Positions 37,025 to 45,402 of a DNA stretch of 64,000 nt are shown piece by piece (the stretch's first letter is position 1; each line of letters starts with the position of its first letter). The position numbers and the translations under genes are program-made. The notes under the pieces are model-generated. The model saw nothing but the letters and a program-made list of their open reading frames with translations, searched no databases and was not told where the DNA came from. Origin of the DNA: Echinicola marina (lineage in GTDB: Bacteria; Bacteroidota; Bacteroidia; Cytophagales; Cyclobacteriaceae); the NCBI RefSeq assembly GCF_020463795.1, contig NZ_CP080025.1, positions 375,001-439,000 on the forward strand, given 5' to 3'.

Positions 37025-38457
37025 TTTATCGCAGATCTTATATGACTTAGTAGTTCATGGCTTCTATCAAAAGAATCATCCAACATGGTCATTAATTCAG
37101 AACTTGAATGTTCGATTTCTTCTTCCTGCTTGGTAGGGTTCTTAATATCTAAATCATAATTTCTGTCCTTAACAGTCTGAATATCCACCTTCCAACTCAC
37201 CTCGCTTTCCTGTCGATCATTCCACCATTTTTTAATGGGGTCAAATTCCTTTACTTGAAGTGGTTTTGTTTTACTATAGCTTTTTTGCCCTTCCGGCAAG
37301 CGATGCTCATAATACCATATCTCTTTGGTCGGCTCACCTTTGGTAAAGAACAATAAATTCGTTGCCACAGTAGCATAAGGCTTAAACACGGAATTGGGTA
37401 ATCGGATGATGGTGTGCAGATTACAATCGGTAAGCAGTTTTTCACGTACCCTTTGCTTTACACCATCCCCTGTCAAGGAACCATCAGGCAATACAATCCC
37501 AGCTCTACCACCCTGCTTCAGTAAATGCACCATCAGCACCAAAAACAGGTCGGCACTTTCCTTGGTCTTAAAATTCTGCGGAAAATTATTTTCGTTATTA
37601 TTGGCCACGATACCGCCAAAAGGAGGGTTGGCCAGGATCACGTTAACCCTGTTTTTTTCGGTATAATTGCTCAGTGGCTGATCCAAACTATCACGGAAAG
37701 TGATATTGGGCACCTCCATATCATGCAAAATCAGGTTGGTAGTGGCCAGCAAATAAGGAAGCGGCTTGTACTCCCATCCAAACACGTTCTTTGCTATACT
37801 CTCCCTTTCTGCTACACTATTGGCCTGGCTTTTCAAATGTTCAATAGCTGCTGTCAAGTAACCACCTGTTCCACAGCTAGGGTCTAAAATCTTTTCCCCC
37901 AATTGTGGATTCATCATTTCACAGATAAACTCCGTAATGGCTCTTGGTGTGTAGAATTCCCCGCTTTTACCCGCACTTTGCAGTTCCTTCAAAATGGTTT
38001 CATAGAGTTCGCCAAATGCGTGGCGGTCTTTGGCAATATTGAAGTCTATTTCATTGAGCTTGTTCAATACCTTGCGGAGATTGATCCCGCTTTTCATGTA
38101 ATTGTTATTGCCCTCAAACACCTCACGTACCAATAGTGCCCTTTGGTTGGCCAGGTCTTCGCTCATTCCCACCTTTAGGTTTCGAAGTGTAGGAAAGAGT
38201 TTCTGATCCACAAAAGCCTGTAATTCATCACCCGTAATCCCTTCATCATCCCCAGCCCATTCGTCCCAGTGAAACTCAGCAGGAATAGGGCTTTCGTAAT
38301 CGTCCTTAATGACTTCCAGCTCCTTGTCCTTATCGGAGAAAATTTTCAGAAACAGCATCCACCCCAACTGTTCAATGCGCTGTGCATCACCATTCAGTCC
38401 GGTGTCCTGCCACATGATCTTGCGGATGCTATCTAATATTCCTTTTAAGTTGGCCAT
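37021..38457 (-). CDS. hsdM: Type I restriction-modification methylase subunit HsdM
   Basis: 478 residues: an N-terminal helical HsdM domain (about 5-130), then an N6-adenine methylase domain. SGEFYTPRAITEFI (about 165-178), the SAM-binding motif DPSCGTGGYLTAAI (about 193-206) and the catalytic NPPFGG (about 279-284) are all intact. It methylates adenine at the site chosen by HsdS. The stop overlaps hsdS and the start follows the RhuM stop without any gap. Confidence 0.95.
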   Translation of the reverse strand: MANLKGILDSIRKIMWQDTGLNGDAQRIEQLGWMLFLKIFSDKDKELEVIKDDYESPIPAEFHWDEWAGDDEGITGDELQAFVDQKLFPTLRNLKVGMSEDLANQRALLVREVFEGNNNYMKSGINLRKVLNKLNEIDFNIAKDRHAFGELYETILKELQSAGKSGEFYTPRAITEFICEMMNPQLGEKILDPSCGTGGYLTAAIEHLKSQANSVAERESIAKNVFGWEYKPLPYLLATTNLILHDMEVPNITFRDSLDQPLSNYTEKNRVNVILANPPFGGIVANNNENNFPQNFKTKESADLFLVLMVHLLKQGGRAGIVLPDGSLTGDGVKQRVREKLLTDCNLHTIIRLPNSVFKPYATVATNLLFFTKGEPTKEIWYYEHRLPEGQKSYSKTKPLQVKEFDPIKKWWNDRQESEVSWKVDIQTVKDRNYDLDIKNPTKQEEEIEHSSSELMTMLDDSFDRSHELLSHIRSAIK

Positions 38458-39444
38458 TTATTTCTTCTTGTTTTTTAGCTGCTTGGCAGTCTTGTCAATA
38501 TTTTCAATAAAATCTTTCTCGACTTGAGAAAGCTCATTTTTAGTTTTTTCTTTGAACTTCTCATACTCCGAATGGGCTTTACCCAGTGCCTTTTGATGGC
38601 TGATCTTACCCGCATGGGTCAATATTTCATTCCCAGTCATGGTCAAAAAATCATCCAGCCTGGATACCCAGTCCTTCATATACATGGGCTTTCGGTTCAT
38701 CGCCTGTAATTCTGCCATTTCGAGGTAAGCCGTAACGATCCTGTTTAGAATTTCCAATTCCTGCTCGTTCAGGTAATTCTTGGCTACCTCGGTCTCCTTT
38801 TTTGTGGGCTTTGCCCCCTTAAAATTAGTAAGCCCAAGATTTTTTTTACCGGCATCTATCCTTTTGTAAATTACTTCTGCCGCTGTGTTTCCATGTGCAG
38901 CCCAGTGCATTTTATTTTGTACCGTTTTGAAAAAAGTGGTAGAAATTTCGGTGTTGGGATCGTAGTCTATACTGGTAGCATAGATATCCAGAACCTTTCT
39001 CCAAAACACCTTCTCGGAAGATCTAATGTCCCGAATTCTGGCAAGAAGTTCATCAAAGTAGTTACCACCTCCGGCCTCTTTTAGGAGCTCGTCATTCATG
39101 GTAAATCCCTTAACGATGTACTCTTTGATTCTCGAGGTGGCCCATTTTCTAAACTGAACACCCCGATGAGATTTCACCCTGTATCCCACAGAAATGATGA
39201 CATCCAGGTTATAGAACTTAACTGGACGGTCTGAACCACTAATGTGCAAAATCTGCACATTGCTTTTTTCGTCCAATTCTCCTTCTTTAAAAACATTCCC
39301 TATGTGCTTGGTGATCACACTTCTGTCCCGCTGAAAAAGGTCACTGATTTGTTCTTGGGTCAGCCAAACGGTTTCATTCTCTAATCGGGTTTGAATTTTG
39401 GTCTGCCCGTCTTCTGTTTGGTAAATTAGTATTTCCGAACTCAT
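38458..39444 (-). CDS. RhuM-family protein embedded in the type I operon
   Basis: 328 residues matching the RhuM family: an N-terminal DNA-binding-like part (ETVWLTQEQISDLFQRDRSVITKHIGNVF), then FYNLDVIISVGYRVKSHRGVQFRKWAT and a long helical C-terminal part with NRKPMYMKDWVSRLDDFL. RhuM was named as a Salmonella virulence gene but is very often found within type I restriction loci. Its role there is not established; interference with restriction or phage sensing are guesses. Its start shares one base with the hsdR stop and its stop abuts hsdM. Confidence 0.87.
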   Translation of the reverse strand: MSSEILIYQTEDGQTKIQTRLENETVWLTQEQISDLFQRDRSVITKHIGNVFKEGELDEKSNVQILHISGSDRPVKFYNLDVIISVGYRVKSHRGVQFRKWATSRIKEYIVKGFTMNDELLKEAGGGNYFDELLARIRDIRSSEKVFWRKVLDIYATSIDYDPNTEISTTFFKTVQNKMHWAAHGNTAAEVIYKRIDAGKKNLGLTNFKGAKPTKKETEVAKNYLNEQELEILNRIVTAYLEMAELQAMNRKPMYMKDWVSRLDDFLTMTGNEILTHAGKISHQKALGKAHSEYEKFKEKTKNELSQVEKDFIENIDKTAKQLKNKKK

Positions 39445-42194
39445 TAAGCTCCTGTATTATATAATTCTTGTTCCAATTCTTTTACGGCTTCTAAATATTT
39501 GGCTTTGCTTCCAAACTGCTTGATAATCTCCAAGGGGGAACCGTAATCCGTAAGCGGTTTGACCTTGAGGATATCCATGCTCTCAATATTGGTCACTCCT
39601 TCGTCTGCATACTTGTCCAAAAGCGTCTCTAAGACTTTCCTGGCTTGGTCACCATATTTAGTGAAATAATCCCGCTTTTTAACATTATTGGCACGTTCCT
39701 TACGTGTGAGTGGGGGCTGCTCAAAAGCAACATGGCATATAAGATCAAAAAGATCAACTCCCGCCTGTCTGCCGTTTAGATTGTCTAATAATTTTTGATC
39801 TTGCAACCAAATTCTGCCTCGACCAGATTTCAAGTATCTTTCTCTTTTAACCGCTTCACTTTCAGAATTAAATACCTCATAATGAATTAATTCAATCGGC
39901 TTATGGTTTTTGGTCCATTCAGCTCCCTCCCCATTCTTATGTTGTCTCCATCTATTTTTAAGATCAGTTGTCATGCCTTTATAGAGGCTACCGTCTTCAC
40001 ATTCGATTACATAGACATACCATTTTCCTGGGCTTTTGGCGGGCAGGTCCCTGTTTACTGCATCTCGCAAAGCTTCCACCAAAACACCTTGTTCTTCCAG
40101 TTCCTTGATGATGATTTCTTTTTTGTCCGTACTGTTCCATCGAGCTAGGAAATCATCCAAGGATGCGTACTGACCTTTGATCAATTCTTTGGTATGGTCT
40201 TTTAGGCTGGTGGTAATGGGCTTTCCATTGGTGTCAAAATACATTTCACGGCTGATCAACACCGATACATCCACCCCATTCACGTACACTTTCTGACGGG
40301 GCTCATTGACTTTGCTGGTTCTTGTCTGCGGTTCGGGATAGCGAATCTTTGTTCCGATTTCTATCTCTTCCCCTGTCTCCTCGTCTATGATCAGGCTGTC
40401 AATGCTTTGTTCTTCATCAACGATATTGGTCAAATCGGTATCCTCTGAAACAGGTTTTACTCTTATAGGGTCTCCATCAAAGTCCTTGTCGGCAAAAAGA
40501 TCAGTAACATTTCGAAAATCCAGAATAGTAAAAAACATTTTGCCAAATTCCTCATTGATCCTGGTTCCTCTTCCTACTATTTGCTTAAACTTGGTCATGG
40601 ATTTGATTTCCGCATCCAATACGATAACCCTACAAGTTTGGGCATCCACTCCGGTGGTCATTAATTCGGATGTAGTGGCTATCACGGGATATGTTTCTTC
40701 TGGATTGATAAAGTTGTCAAGCTCTCTTTTCCCTTCATCATTGTCTCCCGTAATCTGCATGATATACTTGTGGTTCTTGGCCACTAAATCAGCATTCAGA
40801 TTGGATAGGGCAAATCGCATCCGCTCAGCATGATCAATGTCCGAACAAAAAACAATGGTCTTGGCAAATCGGTCATAACCTTTCAAAAACTCAGTAAGCT
40901 TTCTAGCCACTGTTTGGGTTCGCTCATCGATGACCAGTGTTTTATCAAAGTCCTTCCGGTTATATACACGGTCTTCCACTTCCTTGCCATCCTTATCCTT
41001 TTTCCCTTGCTCCGGCCGCCAGCCTTCAGCATCAACGTTCAGGTTGACCCGAACCACCCGATAAGGAGCCAAAAAACCATCATCAATCCCTTGTTTAAGG
41101 GAATAGGTATAAATCGGATCTCCAAAATATTCAATATTGGATACCTCTTTGGTTTCTTTGGGAGTAGCTGTCAAACCAATATGGGTCGCTTTATTGAAAT
41201 AGCGAAGTATCTCCCGCCAGGCACTGTCCTCTTTGGCACTTCCTCTATGGCACTCATCTATGACTATGAGATCGAAGAATTCAGGTGAAAAATCCTTATA
41301 CGCATCTTCTATATCGCTGGCATTTGTCAATCCCTGATAAAGGCCCAGGAACACTTCATAGGCCTTATCCTCTGTATCTATTCCCCTCTTATTATTACTT
41401 ACAAGCTCTTCCTTTCCATCTGCCCTGCTCACCACCTTTTTTTTGATGATGGTCATCTTGTCTTTGAAATGTTTGAAATCCCCCCTTCTGGTTTGATCTA
41501 TTAGGGCTGTTCTGTCTGCTAAAAACAGAATTCTCTTCTTTGCCCTACTTTTCCAAAGTCGGTGGATGATCTGAAAAGCCGTGTAAGTCTTTCCCGTTCC
41601 GGTTGCCATGACCAGTAAAATCCTTCCTTGTCCATTTGCAACCGCCTCTACCGTTCGGTTTACAGCAATTTGTTGATAATATCTAGGTGACCTACCACTT
41701 CCGTCAAAATAGTAATCCTGTAATGCTACTTCTTGAGCCTCGCTTGTATGGATTCCTTTGTATTGTTTGTACTTTTTTAAAAGTTCTTCAGGACTTGGAA
41801 AGCTATCAATATCAAGTTCTGTCTCAATATTTCCGTCAGTGGCCGTCCGGTCATGGAAAACAAACCCGTCACCATTGCTACTAAAAACACATGGTATATC
41901 CAGGATTTCGGCATAGTCCAAAGCTTGTTGCAGTCCTGCCCTTACTGAATGTCTATTGTCCTTGGCCTCAACAATTGCAATAGGGATATTGGGTTTGTAG
42001 TATAGGATATAATCTGCTCTTTTTCTTTTTCCCCTTGCGGTAAGCCTTCCCCTAACATAGATTTTACCATCTGTAAATGATACTTCTTCAAGTAACTGAG
42101 TGGTCTTGTCCCAACCCGCCTTTTCTATGGCAGGTGTGATGAATTTGGTACAAATATCACGTTCAGAAAGGGTTTTCTTGTCAATCATAATCAC
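39444..42194 (-). CDS. hsdR: Type I restriction endonuclease subunit HsdR with inserted GIY-YIG domain
   Basis: 916 residues. The N-terminal PD-(D/E)xK nuclease has D61 and E76-A-K78 (IVEAKDNRHSV). The SF2 translocase has Walker A ATGTGKT (197-203), DECH (313-316), TATPKE and QIVGRGTRINEEFG. The C-terminal EcoEI-type domain includes DLFDLICHVAFEQPPLTRKERA. Between two parts of that last domain, at about 725-800, sits a complete GIY-YIG nuclease domain absent from ordinary HsdR. All motor and nuclease motifs look intact and the frame is unbroken. It is the second cistron after an Xre regulator gene (35-base gap). Confidence 0.9.
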   Translation of the reverse strand: MIMIDKKTLSERDICTKFITPAIEKAGWDKTTQLLEEVSFTDGKIYVRGRLTARGKRKRADYILYYKPNIPIAIVEAKDNRHSVRAGLQQALDYAEILDIPCVFSSNGDGFVFHDRTATDGNIETELDIDSFPSPEELLKKYKQYKGIHTSEAQEVALQDYYFDGSGRSPRYYQQIAVNRTVEAVANGQGRILLVMATGTGKTYTAFQIIHRLWKSRAKKRILFLADRTALIDQTRRGDFKHFKDKMTIIKKKVVSRADGKEELVSNNKRGIDTEDKAYEVFLGLYQGLTNASDIEDAYKDFSPEFFDLIVIDECHRGSAKEDSAWREILRYFNKATHIGLTATPKETKEVSNIEYFGDPIYTYSLKQGIDDGFLAPYRVVRVNLNVDAEGWRPEQGKKDKDGKEVEDRVYNRKDFDKTLVIDERTQTVARKLTEFLKGYDRFAKTIVFCSDIDHAERMRFALSNLNADLVAKNHKYIMQITGDNDEGKRELDNFINPEETYPVIATTSELMTTGVDAQTCRVIVLDAEIKSMTKFKQIVGRGTRINEEFGKMFFTILDFRNVTDLFADKDFDGDPIRVKPVSEDTDLTNIVDEEQSIDSLIIDEETGEEIEIGTKIRYPEPQTRTSKVNEPRQKVYVNGVDVSVLISREMYFDTNGKPITTSLKDHTKELIKGQYASLDDFLARWNSTDKKEIIIKELEEQGVLVEALRDAVNRDLPAKSPGKWYVYVIECEDGSLYKGMTTDLKNRWRQHKNGEGAEWTKNHKPIELIHYEVFNSESEAVKRERYLKSGRGRIWLQDQKLLDNLNGRQAGVDLFDLICHVAFEQPPLTRKERANNVKKRDYFTKYGDQARKVLETLLDKYADEGVTNIESMDILKVKPLTDYGSPLEIIKQFGSKAKYLEAVKELEQELYNTGA
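39795..40022 (-). other. GIY-YIG nuclease domain inserted in HsdR
   Basis: Residues 725-800 of HsdR: the paired strands WYVYVIE and LYKGMT (the GIY and YIG positions), the arginine of LKNRWRQHKN, and the catalytic-type glutamate in SESEAVKRERYLKSGRGR. This is the full length of the small free-standing UvrC-like GIY-YIG proteins common in Bacteroidota. It follows DAVNRDLPAK and is followed, after a 13-residue linker, by the normal HsdR sequence. Confidence 0.85.
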
Positions 42195-42229
42195 GCAATC
42201 AAAAAGGTCAAGTCAAACAAGGAAAATAA

Positions 42230-42514
42230 TTACTTGGCCAATTCCCCTTGTACAAAATTTAAGGCATTCAAACCTTGTGGCTCTTGGTCAATATCATCTA
42301 TAATCTTATCAGCCAACCAAAGCAGTTCCAGTTCTTTTTCATCTACCTCCAAAAAAGCTGCGATTTTTTTTAGCTGATTCTTTTGAGCCTTTCTCTCCCC
42401 TCGCTCCAGTTTACTGACCAAAGCTGTATCCGCTTCAATATAGGCCGCTACTTGTCTAAGTAGAAAACCTTTAGCTTCTCTTAGCTCACGAATTCTTCTT
42501 CCCAAATAGGTCAT
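42230..42514 (-). CDS. Xre-family regulator upstream of hsdR
   Basis: 94 residues: a helix-turn-helix of about 60 residues (LGRRIRELREAKGFLLRQVAAYIEADTALVSKLERGE broken into helices 1-4) and a short acidic C-terminal helix. Size, position at the head of the operon and same orientation suggest a controller protein timing restriction expression. The intergenic region upstream has inverted repeats it could bind (42562-42584). Confidence 0.82.
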   Translation of the reverse strand: MTYLGRRIRELREAKGFLLRQVAAYIEADTALVSKLERGERKAQKNQLKKIAAFLEVDEKELELLWLADKIIDDIDQEPQGLNALNFVQGELAK

Positions 42515-42907
42515 AGGATACAGATTTAGGTTCTAAAATCCTTTACAAATCTATTATTATTTCTGAGACTTGTCAGAATTAGTCAAATATAAAAAATACC
42601 ATGAAAATTAAACGTGTCACATTGGCCTTTTTCATATTTCAAGCTTTTTTAACGCTTAATAAATAATTGACTGATTCAACAGAATAAACGAAAACTGTAT
42701 TTGTTATATGAATTTTTAATTGATGGTTCTTCCGCTTTCAATCAAACTTAAAGAGAAATAACAAAACCCATCATTTATCTGGGATCTTAATAAAACAGTA
42801 AATAGTTTTTGTACTACAAAGGAATTTCTATCAGCGAAGATGAAGCCTTTTAAATCCACCTCAACTTCTCACAAAATTTGGTAGGTAAAAAGTTATTTGA
42901 ATTATAT
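42515..42907. other. Promoter region of the type I operon; no gene
   Basis: About 390 AT-rich bases. At 42562-42584 there are overlapping inverted repeats, TCTGA-gacttg-TCAGA and GACT-N10-AGTC, about 50-70 bases before the Xre start. Their GACT/AGTC halves recall controller-protein boxes. A 21-codon frame at 42601 resembles a signal peptide only and is not called. Confidence 0.35.
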
Positions 42908-43258
42908 TTACTGGTCATTTTCACTTTGACTTTTCAAATAAAACAGCTTGTTCAACCCCTCATAACCCTCCTCCGCCAACACCCTCAACTCTTCACCTAA
43001 ACTGGAAATAGGATAATCCAGGCATCTATCCATATAGCCCATATAAGTATCTAAAAAATCATTCTCCAAATGCTCTGGTACTTCCATCAGCCGCTTGACC
43101 AAATCCATAATACCCAGATGATGTCGATGGCCGGCATCCAAGTCCAAATTATCCAAGCCCTTAACCAGCTGGTTATGCTTGAGATCTTGACGGATCAATT
43201 CTCTGATAAGCTCGTCATTTTGAATATTGATCATAATGTTCTTATTAAGTTTAAACAA
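42908..43258 (-). CDS. Hypothetical protein coupled to an Xre regulator
   Basis: 116 residues (a shorter form starts at 43234, MINIQNDE). Helical and acidic, with LDAGHRHHLGIMDLVKRLMEVPEHLENDFLDTYMGYM in two parts and no recognised domain. The start overlaps the 3' end of the Xre gene upstream by 8 bases, so they are made together. The pair has the look of a regulator plus a small partner such as an antirepressor or toxin-antitoxin unit, but nothing proves this. Confidence 0.55.
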   Translation of the reverse strand: MFKLNKNIMINIQNDELIRELIRQDLKHNQLVKGLDNLDLDAGHRHHLGIMDLVKRLMEVPEHLENDFLDTYMGYMDRCLDYPISSLGEELRVLAEEGYEGLNKLFYLKSQSENDQ

Positions 43259-43637
43259 TAGCCTCCTTTATCAGGCTTTTTAAAGTATCATTGCTGTCTT
43301 TGAGTTCTCGGAGTATCTCGATTAAGGTATCAAACTGGCTACCATCCATGAGAACTTTCCTTTTTTCGAGTTCATCAAAATACTCAATCAGTTGCCCTGG
43401 CCTTATGGTCAAAATATGAATGGGATCAACCTGCACATAATCGGCATATTTTTTAATCAGGTCCACCGTGATTTTGGTTTCTCCACGTTCATATTTGGTA
43501 TAGGCGGCCTCGCTGATTCCTAAATGAAAAGCCAGCTCCATGGCCTTAAGACTCCTCAGTTTTCTAAAGGTCATCATATTATGTCCTATTGATTGATTAT
43601 CAAGGAGCGCTTCTTTAAACTGGCTTGGATCACTCAT
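43251..43637 (-). CDS. Xre-family helix-turn-helix regulator
   Basis: 128 residues. The HTH_3 domain is at about 20-75 (FRKLRSLKAMELAFHLGISEAAYTKYERGETKITVDLIKKYA in segments), then an acidic helical tail. It is coupled to the hypothetical gene that follows (8-base overlap). A regulator within the accessory island, presumably controlling its own small operon. Confidence 0.82.
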   Translation of the reverse strand: MSDPSQFKEALLDNQSIGHNMMTFRKLRSLKAMELAFHLGISEAAYTKYERGETKITVDLIKKYADYVQVDPIHILTIRPGQLIEYFDELEKRKVLMDGSQFDTLIEILRELKDSNDTLKSLIKEAIV

Positions 43638-44214
43638 ATCTAAATATTAAGTAGTTCTAAATGACGCTTTATCCTAGTTGACTTTATTTGTGATAGCATA
43701 ATTACTCTGTTATAATCAATGCATTCTTTGTTACTTTTTTTCTGCAGGTAAAAAAAGTAACCAAAAAACCCCGCCGCTATACATCTATTGGGTTAAAATA
43801 AAAGCCTTCCCTCATGCAGGCAAACTCCTCCTGTAAAACTGCCAGCCAACTTTTTAATCGGCAATTCGTCAAATCTACCTTTGGCGGCAGACAGGCATGC
43901 CTGCCTTTCTGCTTACCCTCTTCTTTAATTTCTTAACACCCAATATCTGCAAGGCGGACCAGCATATTTGTTTGTTTTACCAAATTAATAATAGGCCCAA
44001 GTTATTCTTTCTAAACTAAGGCGAACCTATTTTAAAGGTATCATCCTCAAAATTAAGAACTGCAATAATACAATTTATCCACCCTCCCAATTCTAAACTA
44101 TTCCTACAGGAATAAAATATTCCTTGATTCACCTAACCACCATTTATAAAAACCATTTCCCAAATTCCACCAATTTCCTTAACTTGTCTTTTAGTTTTTT
44201 AATAGCCAAGAGTT
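43638..44214. other. Divergent intergenic region of the island, with two palindromes
   Basis: 577 bases without a gene. It contains a perfect 12-base inverted repeat at 43730-43761 and the palindrome CAGGCATGCCTG at 43892-43903 within GCAG...CTGC flanks. It should hold divergent promoters for the two Xre genes on either side; no exact consensus was found. Confidence 0.45.
43730..43761. repeat. Perfect 12-base inverted repeat
   Basis: GTTACTTTTTTT (43730-43741) pairs with AAAAAAAGTAAC (43750-43761) around the 8-base loop CTGCAGGT. The pattern resembles hairpins repeated in many Bacteroidota genomes, a recollection that needs a genome search. Confidence 0.7.
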
Positions 44215-44637
44215 ATGACCAATTCAGCTGCACGAAATATCCATCAGGGACGCAACATCAAACGCTTTAGGGAAATGCTGGGCATCAAGCAAGACGCCTT
44301 GGCCCACGAACTGGGAGAAGACTGGTCCCAAAAGAAAATCAGCCTACTAGAGCAAAAAGAGAGCATAGAGGAAAATATTCTAAAGGAGGTAGCAGAAATC
44401 CTTCATATTCCTGTTGAGGCCATCCAAAATTTTGATGAGGAGCAAGCGGTGAATATTATTTCGAACACTTTTAATGAAGGATCATTTTTAAATACTGGGC
44501 ACACCCCTACATTTAATGTTAACCCAATTGACAAATTGCTTCAACTTCATGAAGAAAAAATTGCGCTATACGAGAGGATGTTGAAGGAAAAAGATGAAAT
44601 GATGGCTAGGTTAGAACGTTTGATTGGAGGTAAATGA
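44215..44637 (+). CDS. Xre-family helix-turn-helix regulator
   Basis: 140 residues: an HTH at about 10-65 (GRNIKRFREMLGIKQDALAHELG, WSQKKISLLEQKE) and a C-terminal helix rich in Glu/Lys (LLQLHEEKIALYERMLKEKDEMMARLERLI) that could form a coiled coil for dimerisation. It is divergent from the other Xre gene and 115 bases before a hypothetical gene on the same strand. Common in Bacteroidota conjugative and mobilisable elements. Confidence 0.8.
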   Translation: MTNSAARNIHQGRNIKRFREMLGIKQDALAHELGEDWSQKKISLLEQKESIEENILKEVAEILHIPVEAIQNFDEEQAVNIISNTFNEGSFLNTGHTPTFNVNPIDKLLQLHEEKIALYERMLKEKDEMMARLERLIGGK

Positions 44638-44752
44638 TTTTATTTAGCCCCTAAGTAATCTCTACTTTTCCAATTCTAAAATATCCCCCTCAAGAATACT
44701 TCATCCCATCATCAGACCCGACCTTAAATGGCGTAACATAAAATGTACTGCC

Positions 44753-45217
44753 ATGAAAAAGAAAAAATCTAAAGTGATTGTAGTTGACAAATACAAAAAA
44801 TACACTGAGATAGGAAACATGTATTCTTCCCGCTGGAGAAAGTTGGACCTATTTATCCCCAGTAACTTCCGGTTACTATGTGCCATTCTAAAAGTAAAGC
44901 CAGAAGACATCTTAATGGATTTTATGTGGATGGTATGTTATGGAAATAAGGATGCTACCAACAAGCAAGCCAAATCTGCTCAGAAATACTTTCTGACGGC
45001 TCAGTTTGGTCAACCCTCTTATTCTAAAAAAGAAATCAAAAAGATGTTTAAGGAATTAAAAGCTGTCAGAACACTCATTAACACCACCGATAAAATGAAT
45101 GAAGAAGACCAAGAGCTATTCTGGAAAAATAAGCATATGTATCTAGAATTCTGGTATAAAAGGTGGTTTGAGAAAAACACGAGGAAGGAGGATTTTTCCG
45201 TTTTGGAGAAATTCTAG
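44753..45217 (+). CDS. Hypothetical protein of the mobilisable element
   Basis: 154 residues, strongly basic at the N-terminus (MKKKKSKVIVVDKYKKY) and helical, rich in Lys, Trp and Tyr near the end (FWYKRWFEKNTRKEDF). No domain is recognised. It lies convergent to the relaxase gene with 185 bases between them, in which nothing else was found. Basic character fits a nucleic-acid-binding accessory protein, but this is only a possibility. Confidence 0.6.
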   Translation: MKKKKSKVIVVDKYKKYTEIGNMYSSRWRKLDLFIPSNFRLLCAILKVKPEDILMDFMWMVCYGNKDATNKQAKSAQKYFLTAQFGQPSYSKKEIKKMFKELKAVRTLINTTDKMNEEDQELFWKNKHMYLEFWYKRWFEKNTRKEDFSVLEKF

Positions 45218-45402
45218 GCTACAATGCATGGTCTGAACTTTTGCCAACATCAAGCGGATTGTTAGGTTTTATGCGGGAGTTATATGGTCTTATTAGGGAG
45301 CTTAAACGAAGGTTGAGTTTACACTGGTTATTAAAACAAGGGTAAAAAAATGATCTAATTTACCCTCGTTAATTATGTAAACCATTACCTAAAATTACTA
45401 AT

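Noticed and set aside
42601-42666. 21-codon frame resembling a signal peptide
   Set aside because: Too short and without any mature part; likely chance in AT-rich DNA.
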